Part shown: positions 47,191 to 56,896 of the stretch, one piece after another
How the letters are laid out: each line of letters begins with the position of its first letter
Position numbering within the stretch: the first letter of the stretch is position 1
From: Glaciimonas sp. PCH181
GTDB lineage: Bacteria; Pseudomonadota; Gammaproteobacteria; Burkholderiales; Burkholderiaceae_D
DNA length: 64,000 nucleotides
Assembly: GCF_003056055.1 (NCBI RefSeq)
Contig: NZ_PYFP01000001.1
Location: forward strand, 372,001-436,000
Direction: 5' to 3'
The notes under the pieces: generated by a model
Databases searched by the model: none
Told to the model about the DNA's origin: nothing
What the model saw: the letters and a program-made list of their open reading frames with translations, nothing else
Made by a program: the position numbers and the translations under genes

Positions 47191-47967
47191 ATGAATTACA
47201 GTTGGAACTGGCACATTTTTCTTGAGATGGCGCCAGGTGGCTCGGTCTCGTATATTCAGACGATTTTAGACGGTACTGCATGGACGTTAGCAACAGCTAT
47301 CCTATCGTTGGCAATCGCCATCATTTTTGGGGTGCTGGTGGGAATAGGGCGTACTTTGCCATCGAAAACACTCCAGATTATCGGCAGTATTTACGTTGAA
47401 ATATTCAGGAATATCCCATTGTTGGTGCAGATGTTCTTATGGTTTTTTGTCTTCCCGGAATTAATGCCAGAGCGGTTCGGCTCATGGCTTAAGCAATTTG
47501 AATATGCGCCTTTTCTGACAGCGGTTGTTTGCCTCGGTCTTTTTACGTCATCTCGTGTCGCAGAGCAGGTTAAATCCGGTATCGGTGCGCTATCAAAAGG
47601 TCAGCTTAAGGCGGGACAAGCGTTGGGACTTTCTCTGCCTGATATTTATCGACTTATTCTTTTACCGCAAGCATTTCGGTTGATCATGCCGCCAATGACT
47701 TCCGAGATTGTCAATTTGGTGAAGAACACATCTGTCGCAATGACCATTGGCCTGATGGAGTTGACTGCGCGTGCTCGTACTATGCAAGAAATGTCGTTCC
47801 AAATATTCGAATCTTTTGCGGCAGCGACGCTCGTCTATTTGATAATAAATACTATTGTTGTGTTTGGAATGCGCAAAATTGAGGCCCGCTATTCGTTGCT
47901 TCCAAAACATAACGCCACCAAGCCTGATGCCACGATTCTGGTAAGGAGCAAACATGAGCCTGCTTGA
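47191..47967 (+). CDS. Amino-acid ABC transporter, permease (GltJ type)
   Basis: A 258-residue HisM/GltJ-like inner-membrane permease with about five helices. It has the opening YIQTILDGTAWTLATAILSL, IFRNIPLLVQMFLWFF, and the EAA-type loop GQLKAGQALGLSLPDIYRLILLPQA (in parts). AGGAG precedes the ATG. It overlaps the second permease by 14 bases. Confidence 0.92.
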   Translation: MNYSWNWHIFLEMAPGGSVSYIQTILDGTAWTLATAILSLAIAIIFGVLVGIGRTLPSKTLQIIGSIYVEIFRNIPLLVQMFLWFFVFPELMPERFGSWLKQFEYAPFLTAVVCLGLFTSSRVAEQVKSGIGALSKGQLKAGQALGLSLPDIYRLILLPQAFRLIMPPMTSEIVNLVKNTSVAMTIGLMELTARARTMQEMSFQIFESFAAATLVYLIINTIVVFGMRKIEARYSLLPKHNATKPDATILVRSKHEPA

Positions 47968-48643
47968 TATTGACTTTCATGTGGTGTTTGCCAACTGGAA
48001 ATATCTGTTTGTCGATGGACTCTTTTTTACATTCAAATTGACGGGAATCGGGTTGGTCGGAGGCTTTTGTTTTGGAACGTTGCTTGCACTATGCCGTTTA
48101 TCCGGCAACCGTTATTTGGCGGCTGTTTGTGGCGCATACGTGAATATAGTCCGGTCGATTCCGCTGATTCTGGTCATCTTTTGGTTCTATTTTTTATCGC
48201 CGTATTTCATCGGCTGGCTTACAGGAAGTTCGTCCCCGGTCAGAGTAGGTGCTTATGCCTCGTCAGTGATTACTTTTATCATGTTTGAAGCGTGCTATTT
48301 CTGTGAAATTATGCGCGCCGGGATCAATTCGGTCAGTCGTGGGCAGAAAGTTGCCGGTGCGGCGTTGGGTTTGTCTTCCTGGCAAAACATGCGGCACATT
48401 ATTTTTCCGCAAGCAGCCCGAAACATGCTGCCGGTATTACTCACACAAATCATTATCCTGTTTCAAGACGTGTCTTTGGTCTACGTGCTTTCGATCACAG
48501 ATTTTGTCGGCGCAGCCAGCAAACTTGCCCAAAGAGAGAATCGTTTGATTGAGTTGTACCTTTTTGTCGCAGTCGTCTATTTCATCATCTGTTTTTCATT
48601 GTCGGTAATGGTCCGGCATGTGCAAAGAAAAAAAATATTTTAA
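47954..48643 (+). CDS. Amino-acid ABC transporter, permease (GltK type)
   Basis: A 229-residue partner permease. It carries the same family marks: [34 protein letters not shown], and the EAA loop [19 protein letters not shown]. It forms the transmembrane heterodimer with the preceding permease. Confidence 0.92.
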   Translation: MSLLDIDFHVVFANWKYLFVDGLFFTFKLTGIGLVGGFCFGTLLALCRLSGNRYLAAVCGAYVNIVRSIPLILVIFWFYFLSPYFIGWLTGSSSPVRVGAYASSVITFIMFEACYFCEIMRAGINSVSRGQKVAGAALGLSSWQNMRHIIFPQAARNMLPVLLTQIIILFQDVSLVYVLSITDFVGAASKLAQRENRLIELYLFVAVVYFIICFSLSVMVRHVQRKKIF

Positions 48644-48666
48644 TATTCTTAATAGAGGAGACAGCA

Positions 48667-49398
48667 ATGATCGCCATAGAAAATGTCACAAAATGGTATG
48701 GAGATTTTAAGGTATTACAAGGATGCTCGACGTTTATCGAGAAAGGCCAAGTTACCGTTGTTTGCGGTCCATCAGGGTCCGGTAAATCAACCTTAATCAA
48801 ATGTATCAATGCATTGGAGAATTTCCAAGAGGGAAGCATTACTGTCAACGGGATATCGGTAGGCGGAAATATCAATCTTCCTGCCTTGCGGGCGAAGGTG
48901 GGGATGGTGTTTCAAAACTTTGAGTTGTTCCCGCATTTGACCATTATTGAAAATCTTTGTCTCGCACAGATAAGAGTTCTAGGGCGCAGTCGGGAGCAAG
49001 CAACAGAAAAAGGATATCGCCTTCTGGAACGTGTTGGATTACGTTCCCAAAGCGAAAAACGCCCGAGTGAATTATCGGGCGGTCAGCAGCAGCGTGTCGC
49101 AATCGCACGCGCTCTGACAATGGACCCCGAAGTTATTTTGTTCGATGAGCCGACCTCGGCATTAGATCCAGAAATGGTCAACGAGGTTCTAGAAATTATG
49201 GAAGCATTAGCTGCTGATGGCATGACCATGGTGGTGGTTACGCACGAAATGGGATTTGCCAGAAAAGTGTCTGATCGCATTATTTTTATGGATCAGGGAG
49301 CGGTTGTTGAAGATCGGGTGACTTCGGAATTTTTTAAGAATCCAGAAAGCATACGGGCTAAAGATTTTTTGGCGAAATTATTGGTGCATGCTGACTGA
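48667..49398 (+). CDS. Amino-acid ABC transporter, ATP-binding protein (GltL type)
   Basis: A 243-residue ATPase of the polar-amino-acid class. Walker [10 protein letters not shown] (near residue 35), Q-loop [13 protein letters not shown], signature [15 protein letters not shown] and Walker [17 protein letters not shown] are intact. GAGGAGAC before the ATG gives a strong ribosome site. It is the last gene of the GntR-controlled operon; a hairpin follows at 49477. Confidence 0.94.
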   Translation: MIAIENVTKWYGDFKVLQGCSTFIEKGQVTVVCGPSGSGKSTLIKCINALENFQEGSITVNGISVGGNINLPALRAKVGMVFQNFELFPHLTIIENLCLAQIRVLGRSREQATEKGYRLLERVGLRSQSEKRPSELSGGQQQRVAIARALTMDPEVILFDEPTSALDPEMVNEVLEIMEALAADGMTMVVVTHEMGFARKVSDRIIFMDQGAVVEDRVTSEFFKNPESIRAKDFLAKLLVHAD

Positions 49399-49476
49399 TT
49401 GAGATTCTGCATTGCAGCATCCGGGCCACGCGTCACTTGAAATTGTGCGGATGCTCATGCTATGAAGAGACAATGT

Positions 49477-49505
49477 GGAGAGTGCGGCATCCAGATGCAC
49501 TCTCC
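49477..49505. terminator. Hairpin between the ABC operon and the efflux operon
   Basis: GGAGAGTGC and GCACTCTCC form a perfect 9-bp stem; the loop can fold further (GCATC/GATGC). It is followed by CGTTGTTTATAATTT on the plus strand, a weak T-tract. It separates two convergent operons. Confidence 0.7.
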
Positions 49506-49529
49506 CGTTGTTTATAATTTATCCGGCGA

Positions 49530-51041
49530 TTAATCCGAAATAATCTGACTGATTTTCACCGGTGCGTTCTGGTGCGGGTTTCCGATCGCAGCGTCACTAT
49601 CCCAGCCTCCACCTAACGCCCGAATCAGCGCCACCGTCGTGACTGCACGACTTCCACGTAACTGGGCTTCGCTGCGTTCAACTGCCGTCAGATTACGTTG
49701 TGTATCCAGCAGATCCAGATACCGAAAACGGCCGGCATCATAGAGTTTTTGCGCTACATCGGCGGAGCGTCGTGCAGATACGAGTGCTGCATCGATTTGT
49801 GCTGCCTGTCCGGCCAAAATGCGTAAACCGGCCAGGTTATCTTCAACTTCGCTGAATGCTACCAGTACACGTTGTCGATAACTTGCGATCGATTCTTCCA
49901 GCACCGCTTCGCTGCGTATGACGTTGTTTTTGTTGCGGCCACCATCGATTATTGGCAATGACATCAACGCGCCGAGAACCCAGGAACGACTGCTCCAATT
50001 CAACAAATCAGCAAAACTGGTGCCTTCGCCGCCCGCCGAAGCGTTGAGCATCAACGCAGGGAACATTGCAGAACGGGCTACTCCAATCCTTGCGTTCGAT
50101 GCTTCCATCGCCCGCTGTGCCGAGGCGATATCGGGACGACGTTCCAACAGCGAGGAGGGCAATCCAGGCGGGATAACAGGCAGCCCGACCAGGCTAGTCA
50201 GCGGATTGTCGCTGGCAGAGAAGTTCGCCGCTGGCTGACCTAGCAAGACGGCAAGCGCATGCTCATTGGCTACACGCTGTTGCTGCAAGCCAATTGCATC
50301 GGCACGCGAGATCGATAGCTCTGTCTGAGAGCGTGCAAGGTCAAACTCACCCAGATCACCTAAGTCATAGCGGCGCTGATTCACATGAAAACTTTTCTCA
50401 CGCAGGCTGACCGTTTGGTTCAAGGTCGCCAGTTCGGCATCAGTTTCACGCAGGCGGAAATACGTTTGCGCCACATCCGCTTGCAATGACAGCAAGACCG
50501 AGCGGTAGTTGGCTTCAACCGAGGCCGCATCGGCATGCGCTGCACTGACATTGGACGACACGCGGCCGAACAGATCGACCTCATAACTAGCCGTCAGGTT
50601 AGCCTGATAAACGTTGATCGGCGCAACTGGTGTGTTCCCCGGAAGGTTCAGGGATAACGGCGAAGCACGTTCACGCGCCGCGCCGACGTTGACGCCGATT
50701 TGCGGCGTACGATCAGCGGAGGCGATACCGGCGATGGCGCGGGCTTGTTTGAGACGCGCTGCGGCGATAGCCAGATTGGCGTTCTCCTTAGTCGCTGTTT
50801 CAATCAATTGCGTCAATAGCGGGTCGTTGAAAGCCAGCCACCATTCGCCACGCGGTTGGGCTTCCGCAGCGTTTGCCTGTTTCCAGCTTGTTCCGTCGGG
50901 TGCAATAATCACACTGGACGACTCTTTAAAATTGCTCGGTACAGCGATGGCTGGTTGCTTAAACTCCGGCGTACCGCAGGCGGCCAGCAGCAAGGCCGCC
51001 AGCAATGATGAAATATGTTTCACGTAGATAGACGATTTCAT
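49530..51041 (-). CDS. RND efflux outer-membrane channel lipoprotein (OprN/OprM, NodT family)
   Basis: A 503-residue TolC-like outer-membrane factor. The signal ends with the lipobox LLAAC, so Cys22 is lipidated. Two repeated efflux-protein domains follow, with ANLAIAAARLKQARAIAG and, later, LLERRPDIASAQRAMEASNARIGVARSAMFP, the hallmark of the NodT branch. It forms the exit duct for the pump encoded just upstream, whose stop is only one base away from this start. Confidence 0.93.
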   Translation of the reverse strand: MKSSIYVKHISSLLAALLLAACGTPEFKQPAIAVPSNFKESSSVIIAPDGTSWKQANAAEAQPRGEWWLAFNDPLLTQLIETATKENANLAIAAARLKQARAIAGIASADRTPQIGVNVGAARERASPLSLNLPGNTPVAPINVYQANLTASYEVDLFGRVSSNVSAAHADAASVEANYRSVLLSLQADVAQTYFRLRETDAELATLNQTVSLREKSFHVNQRRYDLGDLGEFDLARSQTELSISRADAIGLQQQRVANEHALAVLLGQPAANFSASDNPLTSLVGLPVIPPGLPSSLLERRPDIASAQRAMEASNARIGVARSAMFPALMLNASAGGEGTSFADLLNWSSRSWVLGALMSLPIIDGGRNKNNVIRSEAVLEESIASYRQRVLVAFSEVEDNLAGLRILAGQAAQIDAALVSARRSADVAQKLYDAGRFRYLDLLDTQRNLTAVERSEAQLRGSRAVTTVALIRALGGGWDSDAAIGNPHQNAPVKISQIISD

Positions 51042-51042
51042 A

Positions 51043-54000
51043 TTAGTGATAGCTTTCTAAATGCGGGACAGGTGCAGCTGGTCGTGACTTTTTGCGCTCC
51101 AGGCGTTTTGCCAGCGTGCGCAGCAAGACATAGAACACAGGCGTCAAAAACAACCCGAAAAAGGTAACGCCAAGCATCCCGGAAAACACTGCAACACCCA
51201 TCGCGTGACGCATCTCTGCGCCAGCGCCGTGCGAGAACACTAGCGGCACCACGCCCATGATGAAGGCGATTGACGTCATCAGAATCGGACGCAGACGCAA
51301 ACGGCAGGATTCGAGGGCGGCTTGCACCACAGTGCGACCGTGGTTCTCTAGTTCTCGGGCAAACTCGACAATCAGGATGGCATTTTTTGAGGCCAGCCCC
51401 ACCAGGACGAATAACGCGATTTGGGTAAAGATATTATTGTCGCCATGGGTTAGCTTGACGCCTATCAATGCACACAAAATCGACATCGGCACGATCAGGA
51501 TGACGGCCAGTGGCAAGGTCCAGCTTTCATATTGCGCAGCCAATACCAGGAACACCAAAATCACGCACAACGGGAAAACATAGATCATCGTATTGCCCGC
51601 GATGATGTTTTGGTAGGTCAGTTCAGTCCACTCATAAGAGACGCCTTTCGGCAGCACTTCTTGCGCCAGTTTTTCCAGTGCCGCTTGCGCCTGACCGGAC
51701 GAATACCCCGGTGCCGGACCTGCGTTCACATCTGCTGCCACGTAAGCGTTATAGCGCTGCACGCGATCCGGGCCATAGCTATCGCTGATACGAACTAGCG
51801 ATGATAGTGGAATCATCTCGCCTGTGGTGCTACGTACTTTCATTTGCCCGATATCCTCGGCACGTGAGCGGAATTTTGCATCGGCCTGCACGCGAACCTG
51901 GAAAGTACGCCCAAACTGATTAAAGTCATTTACGTACAGAGAGCCGAGATTGATTTGCAGCGTTTGATAGATCGATGTCAGTGGCACGCCCAACTGTTTT
52001 GCTTTAGTCCGATCAATGTCCGCGTACAGTTGCGGAACGTTGATTTGATAGCCAGAGAACACACCGACAAGTTCCGGCGCAGCACGGGCCTTGTCGACCA
52101 GTGCCTGAGTCGCTTTATATAGCTCGTCATAGCCGAGATTGCCCCTGTCCTCGATCATCATTTTGAAGCCGCCAATCGTGCCTAGCCCGTTGACTGGCGG
52201 AGGAGGGAACACCATGATGAAAGCATCTTCGATAGCGCCTACACGTTTATTGATTTCAGCGGCAATTGCCGATCCGCTCAACGCAGAGGTTATGCGCTCG
52301 TCGAATGCATTGAGGCCGTTAAAAACAATTCCTGCATTGGGTGCATTGGTTAAATCGTTCACCGACAAGCCCGGAAAAGCGACCGAATTGCGTACGCCGG
52401 GAACCTCAGAAGATATATCGGTCATGCGACGAATGACCTTCTCAGTCCGATTCAGCGAGGCGGCATCGGGCAATAGCGAGAAGCCGACCAGATAGCCTTT
52501 ATCTTGCGATGGTACGAATCCAGCTGGCACCACCTTGAACATCACAACAGCCGCAATGATCAGCAAAACGTAAATCCCTAGCGAGGCACTCTTGCGCGAC
52601 AAAACACTCTTGACGCCTACTTCATATTGTTGCGAAGCCCGACCAAAGAAACGATTGAACCAGCTGAAGAAGCTGCCAAATACTGTCTCCATCCCTCTGG
52701 TTAATGCATCTTTTGGCGCGCTATGCGGTTTTAACAATGCCGCTGCCAAAGCAGGTGCAAGTGTCAACGAACTGAATGCCGATATGACTGTCGAGAACGC
52801 AATGGTCAATGCAAATTGACGATAGAACTGACCAGAAAGTCCTGACACGAAAGCGATCGGTACGAACACTGCGCATAACACCAAGGCAATCGCGATGATA
52901 GGGCCGCTGACTTCTTTCATGGCCTGAATCGTCGCTTCGCGCGGTGCTAATCCATTGGCAATATTCCGTTCTACGTTTTCAACCACAACAATCGCATCGT
53001 CAACCACGATACCAATCGATAGCACCAGACCGAACAGGGTGAGGGTATTGATCGAGAAACCAAAGCACAACATCACAGCAAACGTGCCGATGATCGACAC
53101 TGGCACTGCCAGCAGTGGAATGATGGATGCGCGCCATGTTTGTAAGAACACAATCACGACCAGAACGACCAGCGCCAGCGCCTCAAGCAGGGTATGCACG
53201 ACAGCACTAATTGAATCGCGGACGAACATGGTCGGATCGTAGGCGACGCGATATTCCATGCCTTTCGGGAAGTCTTTTTGCAGCAGATCCATCTTGGCGC
53301 GCACGTCGGTCGACAATTGCAAATCGTTTGCGCCGGGCGATGAGAAAATTGCCAGCGCCACTGCAGGCTTGTTGTCTAACAGAGCGCGTAAGGAATAGGA
53401 CCCGGCGCCCAGCTCAACCCGTGCTACATCTTTGAGCAGTGTCACTGCGCCATTGGTGCCAGTACGGACAATAATATTCTCGAAATCTTCGGTGGTTTTT
53501 AAACGACCTTTGGTATTCAGGGTGAGCTGAAATTCGCTGTCTTTTGACGGCGAAGAACCAATCGCACCACCCGCAACTTGAATATTTTGTTCCCGGATCG
53601 CATCGGTAACGTCACTTGCCGTCATATTTCTGGCGGCGATCTTTTGCGGATCTAGCCAAACACGCATGGCGTAGTCGCCGGACCCGAACACTTGCGTATC
53701 ACCCATACCCGGGATACGGGCAAGCTGGTCTTTAACATTCAATACTGCATAGTTACGCAGATACAGCTCGTCAAATGTCAGGTCTGGCGACACCAGATGC
53801 ACCACCATCGTCAGATTAGGAGAACTCTTGACGGTGGTCACACCGATCTGGCGTACCTCTTCCGGCAAGCGCGGCAAAGCACGTTGAACGCGGTTTTGTA
53901 CTTGCGTTTCAGCCTGCTCAATATTGGTGCCGATTTTAAACGTCACCGTCAACATTAGCGCACCGTCGGAAGTGTTTTGGGACGACATGTAAATCATGCC

Positions 54001-54225
54001 CTCAACACCGTTAATCTGTTCTTCCAAAGGGGCGGCAACTGTTTCGGCAATGATCTTAGGATTGGCGTCGGGATACTGTGCGCGAACCACCACGGAGGGG
54101 GGCACGACGTCAGGGTATTCCGAGATCGGTAGCTTTACCATGGCGATCAAGCCAGCCACGAAAATGATGATGGATAGAACCGCCGCGAAGATCGGTTTAT
54201 CCACAAAAAAGCGAGAGATATTCAT
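51043..54225 (-). CDS. RND efflux transporter (AcrB/MexF type)
   Basis: A 1060-residue inner-membrane HAE1-family proton antiporter with twelve helices. It opens MNISRFFVDKPIFAAVLSII and carries the TM4 acidic pair in GIVVDDAIVVVENVER, plus LTLAPALAAALLK and VLVGLASKNAILIVEFA. Its length and sequence style are closest to MexF/BpeF pumps that export chloramphenicol, quinolones and trimethoprim in other genera. Substrates here are not known. It lies five bases after the adaptor gene. Confidence 0.95.
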   Translation of the reverse strand: MNISRFFVDKPIFAAVLSIIIFVAGLIAMVKLPISEYPDVVPPSVVVRAQYPDANPKIIAETVAAPLEEQINGVEGMIYMSSQNTSDGALMLTVTFKIGTNIEQAETQVQNRVQRALPRLPEEVRQIGVTTVKSSPNLTMVVHLVSPDLTFDELYLRNYAVLNVKDQLARIPGMGDTQVFGSGDYAMRVWLDPQKIAARNMTASDVTDAIREQNIQVAGGAIGSSPSKDSEFQLTLNTKGRLKTTEDFENIIVRTGTNGAVTLLKDVARVELGAGSYSLRALLDNKPAVALAIFSSPGANDLQLSTDVRAKMDLLQKDFPKGMEYRVAYDPTMFVRDSISAVVHTLLEALALVVLVVIVFLQTWRASIIPLLAVPVSIIGTFAVMLCFGFSINTLTLFGLVLSIGIVVDDAIVVVENVERNIANGLAPREATIQAMKEVSGPIIAIALVLCAVFVPIAFVSGLSGQFYRQFALTIAFSTVISAFSSLTLAPALAAALLKPHSAPKDALTRGMETVFGSFFSWFNRFFGRASQQYEVGVKSVLSRKSASLGIYVLLIIAAVVMFKVVPAGFVPSQDKGYLVGFSLLPDAASLNRTEKVIRRMTDISSEVPGVRNSVAFPGLSVNDLTNAPNAGIVFNGLNAFDERITSALSGSAIAAEINKRVGAIEDAFIMVFPPPPVNGLGTIGGFKMMIEDRGNLGYDELYKATQALVDKARAAPELVGVFSGYQINVPQLYADIDRTKAKQLGVPLTSIYQTLQINLGSLYVNDFNQFGRTFQVRVQADAKFRSRAEDIGQMKVRSTTGEMIPLSSLVRISDSYGPDRVQRYNAYVAADVNAGPAPGYSSGQAQAALEKLAQEVLPKGVSYEWTELTYQNIIAGNTMIYVFPLCVILVFLVLAAQYESWTLPLAVILIVPMSILCALIGVKLTHGDNNIFTQIALFVLVGLASKNAILIVEFARELENHGRTVVQAALESCRLRLRPILMTSIAFIMGVVPLVFSHGAGAEMRHAMGVAVFSGMLGVTFFGLFLTPVFYVLLRTLAKRLERKKSRPAAPVPHLESYH

Positions 54226-54230
54226 GTGGA

Positions 54231-55475
54231 TTAGTCCTTCGCCTTAACGTCTTTGGCGGCCGAATCGGAAGTCAGATCCTTCTCTTGATTTACTTTCACC
54301 ACGTCAAAATTCATCGCCACAATCTTTGGTACAAGCTGAGCGTCAGGACGAACGCGTTGCAAACCGTTGACAACAATTTTTTCATTTGGCTTAAGGCCGC
54401 TTCTTACAATGCGTAATCCATCGAAAGTTTTACCAAGCGTCACCAGACGATATTCCGCTTTGTTATTTTGCCCAACAACGAACACAAATTTGCGACTTTG
54501 ATCTGTACCTACAGCGCGATCATTGATCAGAATTGCCTTGGTCTGGGCATTAGTGCCGTTGCCAGTATCCAATTGAACGCGGGCAAACAGGCCGGGCGAG
54601 AGCGTGTTGTCAGTATTCGGGAAAGTCGCCCGCATGCGGACCGCACCGGTGCGCGGATCAAGCTGGTTATCCACAAACTCCAGTTTGCCTTCGTGCGGGA
54701 AACCGGTTTCGTTGGCTAGCCCGACGCGTACTGCTATCGGCTGGTTATTGCGTACCTGCGCACCGACGCGCAAATAGGTATCCTCATCGCCATCGAAGCT
54801 GGCATAGATACTTTCGTCTGAAACGACCGATGTCAATATGGTGGAAGAGTCGATTAAATTTCCGGTGGTGATTTCGGCTTTACTTACGCGGCCATCAATT
54901 GGCGCGACAACTTGTGTGTAGCCCAGATTGAGTTTGGCGGTCTCATATTGGGCTTGGGCAGCGCTGGCGTTGGCTTCAAGCTCTTTTGATCCAGAGGTGC
55001 TTTCGTCGAACTCGCGTTGGGCGATGGCTTTTTCACCGAACAGTTTTGCAGCGCGGGTTAATTCCAGCTTCGCCAGATCAGCTTTGGCGCGGGCTGATAC
55101 CGCTGTCGCTTCAGCGCGGCGTAATTCGGTCTGGAAAGGGCGTGGGTCGATGACGAAAAGTACCTGACCCTTCTTGACTTTGCTGCCCGGTTTGAAGTTG
55201 ACCGAGGTGATGAAGCCGCTTACGCGTGAACGTATTTCCACATGTTCGATAGCTTCCATCCGACCTGAAAACTCTTGTGTTTCAACGATTTGTTTATCGA
55301 CTACGATGGCGGCCGATACTGGCGCACCTGCTTCCGCTGCAGCTTGCGACGGGACTTTTCCGGTTGCTGAATCGCAACCGGAAAGACCTATCGCAGCCAA
55401 TCCGACTAGCACCAGTCCAGCCAAAAGCGGGCGGTTTACCGTTTTTGTTGTTGTTAGATATCGACCGTATTTCAT
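54231..55475 (-). CDS. RND efflux periplasmic adaptor (MexE type)
   Basis: A 414-residue membrane-fusion lipoprotein; the lipobox is GLSGC (Cys34). A lipoyl/hairpin region (about 90-190, with VIDPRPFQTELRRAEATA and SFLDG-like parts replaced by YASFDGDEDTYLRVG) and a beta-barrel domain follow, ending with GLQRVRPDAQLVPKIV. The length equals that of MexE. It is the first gene of the adaptor-pump-channel operon. A long palindrome (55588-55610) upstream is the likely operator of the Rrf2 regulator. Confidence 0.93.
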   Translation of the reverse strand: MKYGRYLTTTKTVNRPLLAGLVLVGLAAIGLSGCDSATGKVPSQAAAEAGAPVSAAIVVDKQIVETQEFSGRMEAIEHVEIRSRVSGFITSVNFKPGSKVKKGQVLFVIDPRPFQTELRRAEATAVSARAKADLAKLELTRAAKLFGEKAIAQREFDESTSGSKELEANASAAQAQYETAKLNLGYTQVVAPIDGRVSKAEITTGNLIDSSTILTSVVSDESIYASFDGDEDTYLRVGAQVRNNQPIAVRVGLANETGFPHEGKLEFVDNQLDPRTGAVRMRATFPNTDNTLSPGLFARVQLDTGNGTNAQTKAILINDRAVGTDQSRKFVFVVGQNNKAEYRLVTLGKTFDGLRIVRSGLKPNEKIVVNGLQRVRPDAQLVPKIVAMNFDVVKVNQEKDLTSDSAAKDVKAKD

Positions 55476-55587
55476 CTTGCATTCCCCTGAATTTTAAAAA
55501 ATGTCTGAAACCTTGCGCCACCAATGGGTGTGCGTTGTTGTGCTAAATCTTTGCTTTTCTTTGTACTTCCCTGAGCTGGCTGTCTGT

Positions 55588-55610
55588 AATGTGCTAATAA
55601 TTAGCACATT
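55588..55610. promoter_or_regulatory. Palindromic operator upstream of the efflux operon
   Basis: AATGTGCTAAT-A-ATTAGCACATT is a perfect inverted repeat with 11-base arms, 113 bases before the adaptor start. The same motif in weaker form overlaps the start of the Rrf2 gene, so this is probably the Rrf2 binding site. Confidence 0.85.
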
Positions 55611-55698
55611 TATAGGAAAAATTTTTTCGGGAATATCACCTCAAACAGTCACAATCCTATTGAGACAATAATTAAAACATTTAAGATTAAAAAAATTT

Positions 55699-56124
55699 CT
55701 AATATTTAGTCTTGATACTCGCCGTAATGTCTGCGAGGGTTTGGTCGGAAAGACTGAGTTCAAAGTCACTTTGCGACTTTTTGAGAACCTCTGCCATCAC
55801 CTCTTTAATATGACAACTGATCGGGCACATTGCTTCAATGGGATACGTGTGCACGGCAAATGTTGCTGGTGCCTCGCTGGCTTTGTAGATATCCAACAAG
55901 GTAATGTCAGCGGGATCACGTGCAAGCGCACAAGCACCATTTTTCCCTCTGGTCGCAATCACCAATCCTGCTTTCGATAATTTCGATAAAACCCGACGAA
56001 CGAAACTAGGGTCCGCATTGATACTTTGGGCGAGCATCGTCGACGTCGCATGCTCTCCCTGATAAAGAGTCAATGCAGCGAGCAGATGCGAAGCGACTGA
56101 AAACTGGACGTTTGTGTGCGACAT
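55699..56124 (-). CDS. Rrf2-family transcriptional regulator
   Basis: A 141-residue Rrf2 regulator. The winged helix (TSTMLAQSINADPSFVRRVLSKLSKAG, RGKNGACALARDP) is followed by a dimerisation helix with the Cys pair MCPISC and a C-terminal helix. Three Cys residues in all suggest redox or Fe-S/thiol sensing, as in NsrR, IscR or CymR relatives, although the usual three-Cys cluster spacing is not present. ATG 56124 was chosen; 12 extra codons upstream in the frame would cover the palindrome at 56126-56148. It is next to the RND operon, transcribed the same way. Confidence 0.88.
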   Translation of the reverse strand: MSHTNVQFSVASHLLAALTLYQGEHATSTMLAQSINADPSFVRRVLSKLSKAGLVIATRGKNGACALARDPADITLLDIYKASEAPATFAVHTYPIEAMCPISCHIKEVMAEVLKKSQSDFELSLSDQTLADITASIKTKY

Positions 56125-56125
56125 G

Positions 56126-56148
56126 ATTGTGATCATAATTAGCACAAT
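56126..56148. promoter_or_regulatory. Palindromic operator at the Rrf2 start
   Basis: ATTGTGATCAT-A-ATTAGCACAAT shares its right arm with the operator at 55588 and pairs at 9 of 11 positions. It directly abuts the Rrf2 ATG, consistent with autorepression. Confidence 0.75.
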
Positions 56149-56359
56149 AAAGAAAGTCAATATAAATGCATTTTGGTGTGGTTATTCGGTCCGATAGACA
56201 GTGAGTTGCTCTATCAAATAGGGTCGTGATATCCAGATAACTGTGTCAATTCAGCATCGGTCCGCCATGCGCATTCTCCTGCGCACAACGGGCATCCAAG
56301 TCTTACGATGCTGTGCAGAACGTGCTGCCTGCCCATGCTAAGTCAGGCAGGCACTGGCA

Positions 56360-56896
56360 TTACCACATCAAATCGTCTGGAATCTGGAAGGCTGCATACT
56401 CATCTTCTTCGTCGATTTCGTTGCTGGTCTTGTTTACGCGCACGACGAGCGAGGCATCGCGCTCGGCGATTTTGTCAGCGATGATTCTTGGGACCAATTC
56501 GACAGTGCCGCCCTGACAGATGATCACCAGACGACCGGCCATTAAATGCGCCTGAACTGCAGCTGACACATATAGCCGTTCAATTTTCTTGTCGTGCGTA
56601 AAGTTATAGGCGATTTCTCCGCTGCCTTTACTTTGGCGATTCTTTTGCACCATCTGGATAATTTGCGCCAAAATCGCCTTTTGGTTGGCAGCGGCATCAC
56701 GCTGGGCATTCAATTCGCGGGCGCGCTCAGCATTTTTGCGTTGTGTTTCGAGCGCTGCCACGCGCGCCTCGTCCACACTTTGTGTGCCATTCCTGCGCTC
56801 AACTTTCTTCTGCTTATTTTTGTCTTGATTGAGCACTTTGACCTTGTTTTTGTCGACCAGGCCAGCTTTCAAAAATTGTTCTTGTAACGAGACCAT
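56360..56896 (-). CDS. DUF2058 (YaiL-like) nucleoprotein-family protein
   Basis: A 178-residue DUF2058 protein. The N-terminal half is a charged, coiled-coil-like segment (LKAGLVDKNKVKVLNQDKNKQKK, then ERARELNAQRDAA); the C-terminal half has the family stretches IAYNFTHDKKIERLYV and GRLVIICQGG and an acidic tail DEEDEYAAF. The role of the family is not established. ATG 56896 was chosen because GGAG lies eight bases upstream. Solitary gene. The gap 56161-56359 shows only the palindromic operator and a GC-rich hairpin (about 56325-56355). Confidence 0.86.
   Translation of the reverse strand: MVSLQEQFLKAGLVDKNKVKVLNQDKNKQKKVERRNGTQSVDEARVAALETQRKNAERARELNAQRDAAANQKAILAQIIQMVQKNRQSKGSGEIAYNFTHDKKIERLYVSAAVQAHLMAGRLVIICQGGTVELVPRIIADKIAERDASLVVRVNKTSNEIDEEDEYAAFQIPDDLMW

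Noticed and set aside
56325..56355. Terminator after DUF2058
   Set aside because: GC-rich hairpin words are present, but no T-run on the minus strand and the stem is irregular.
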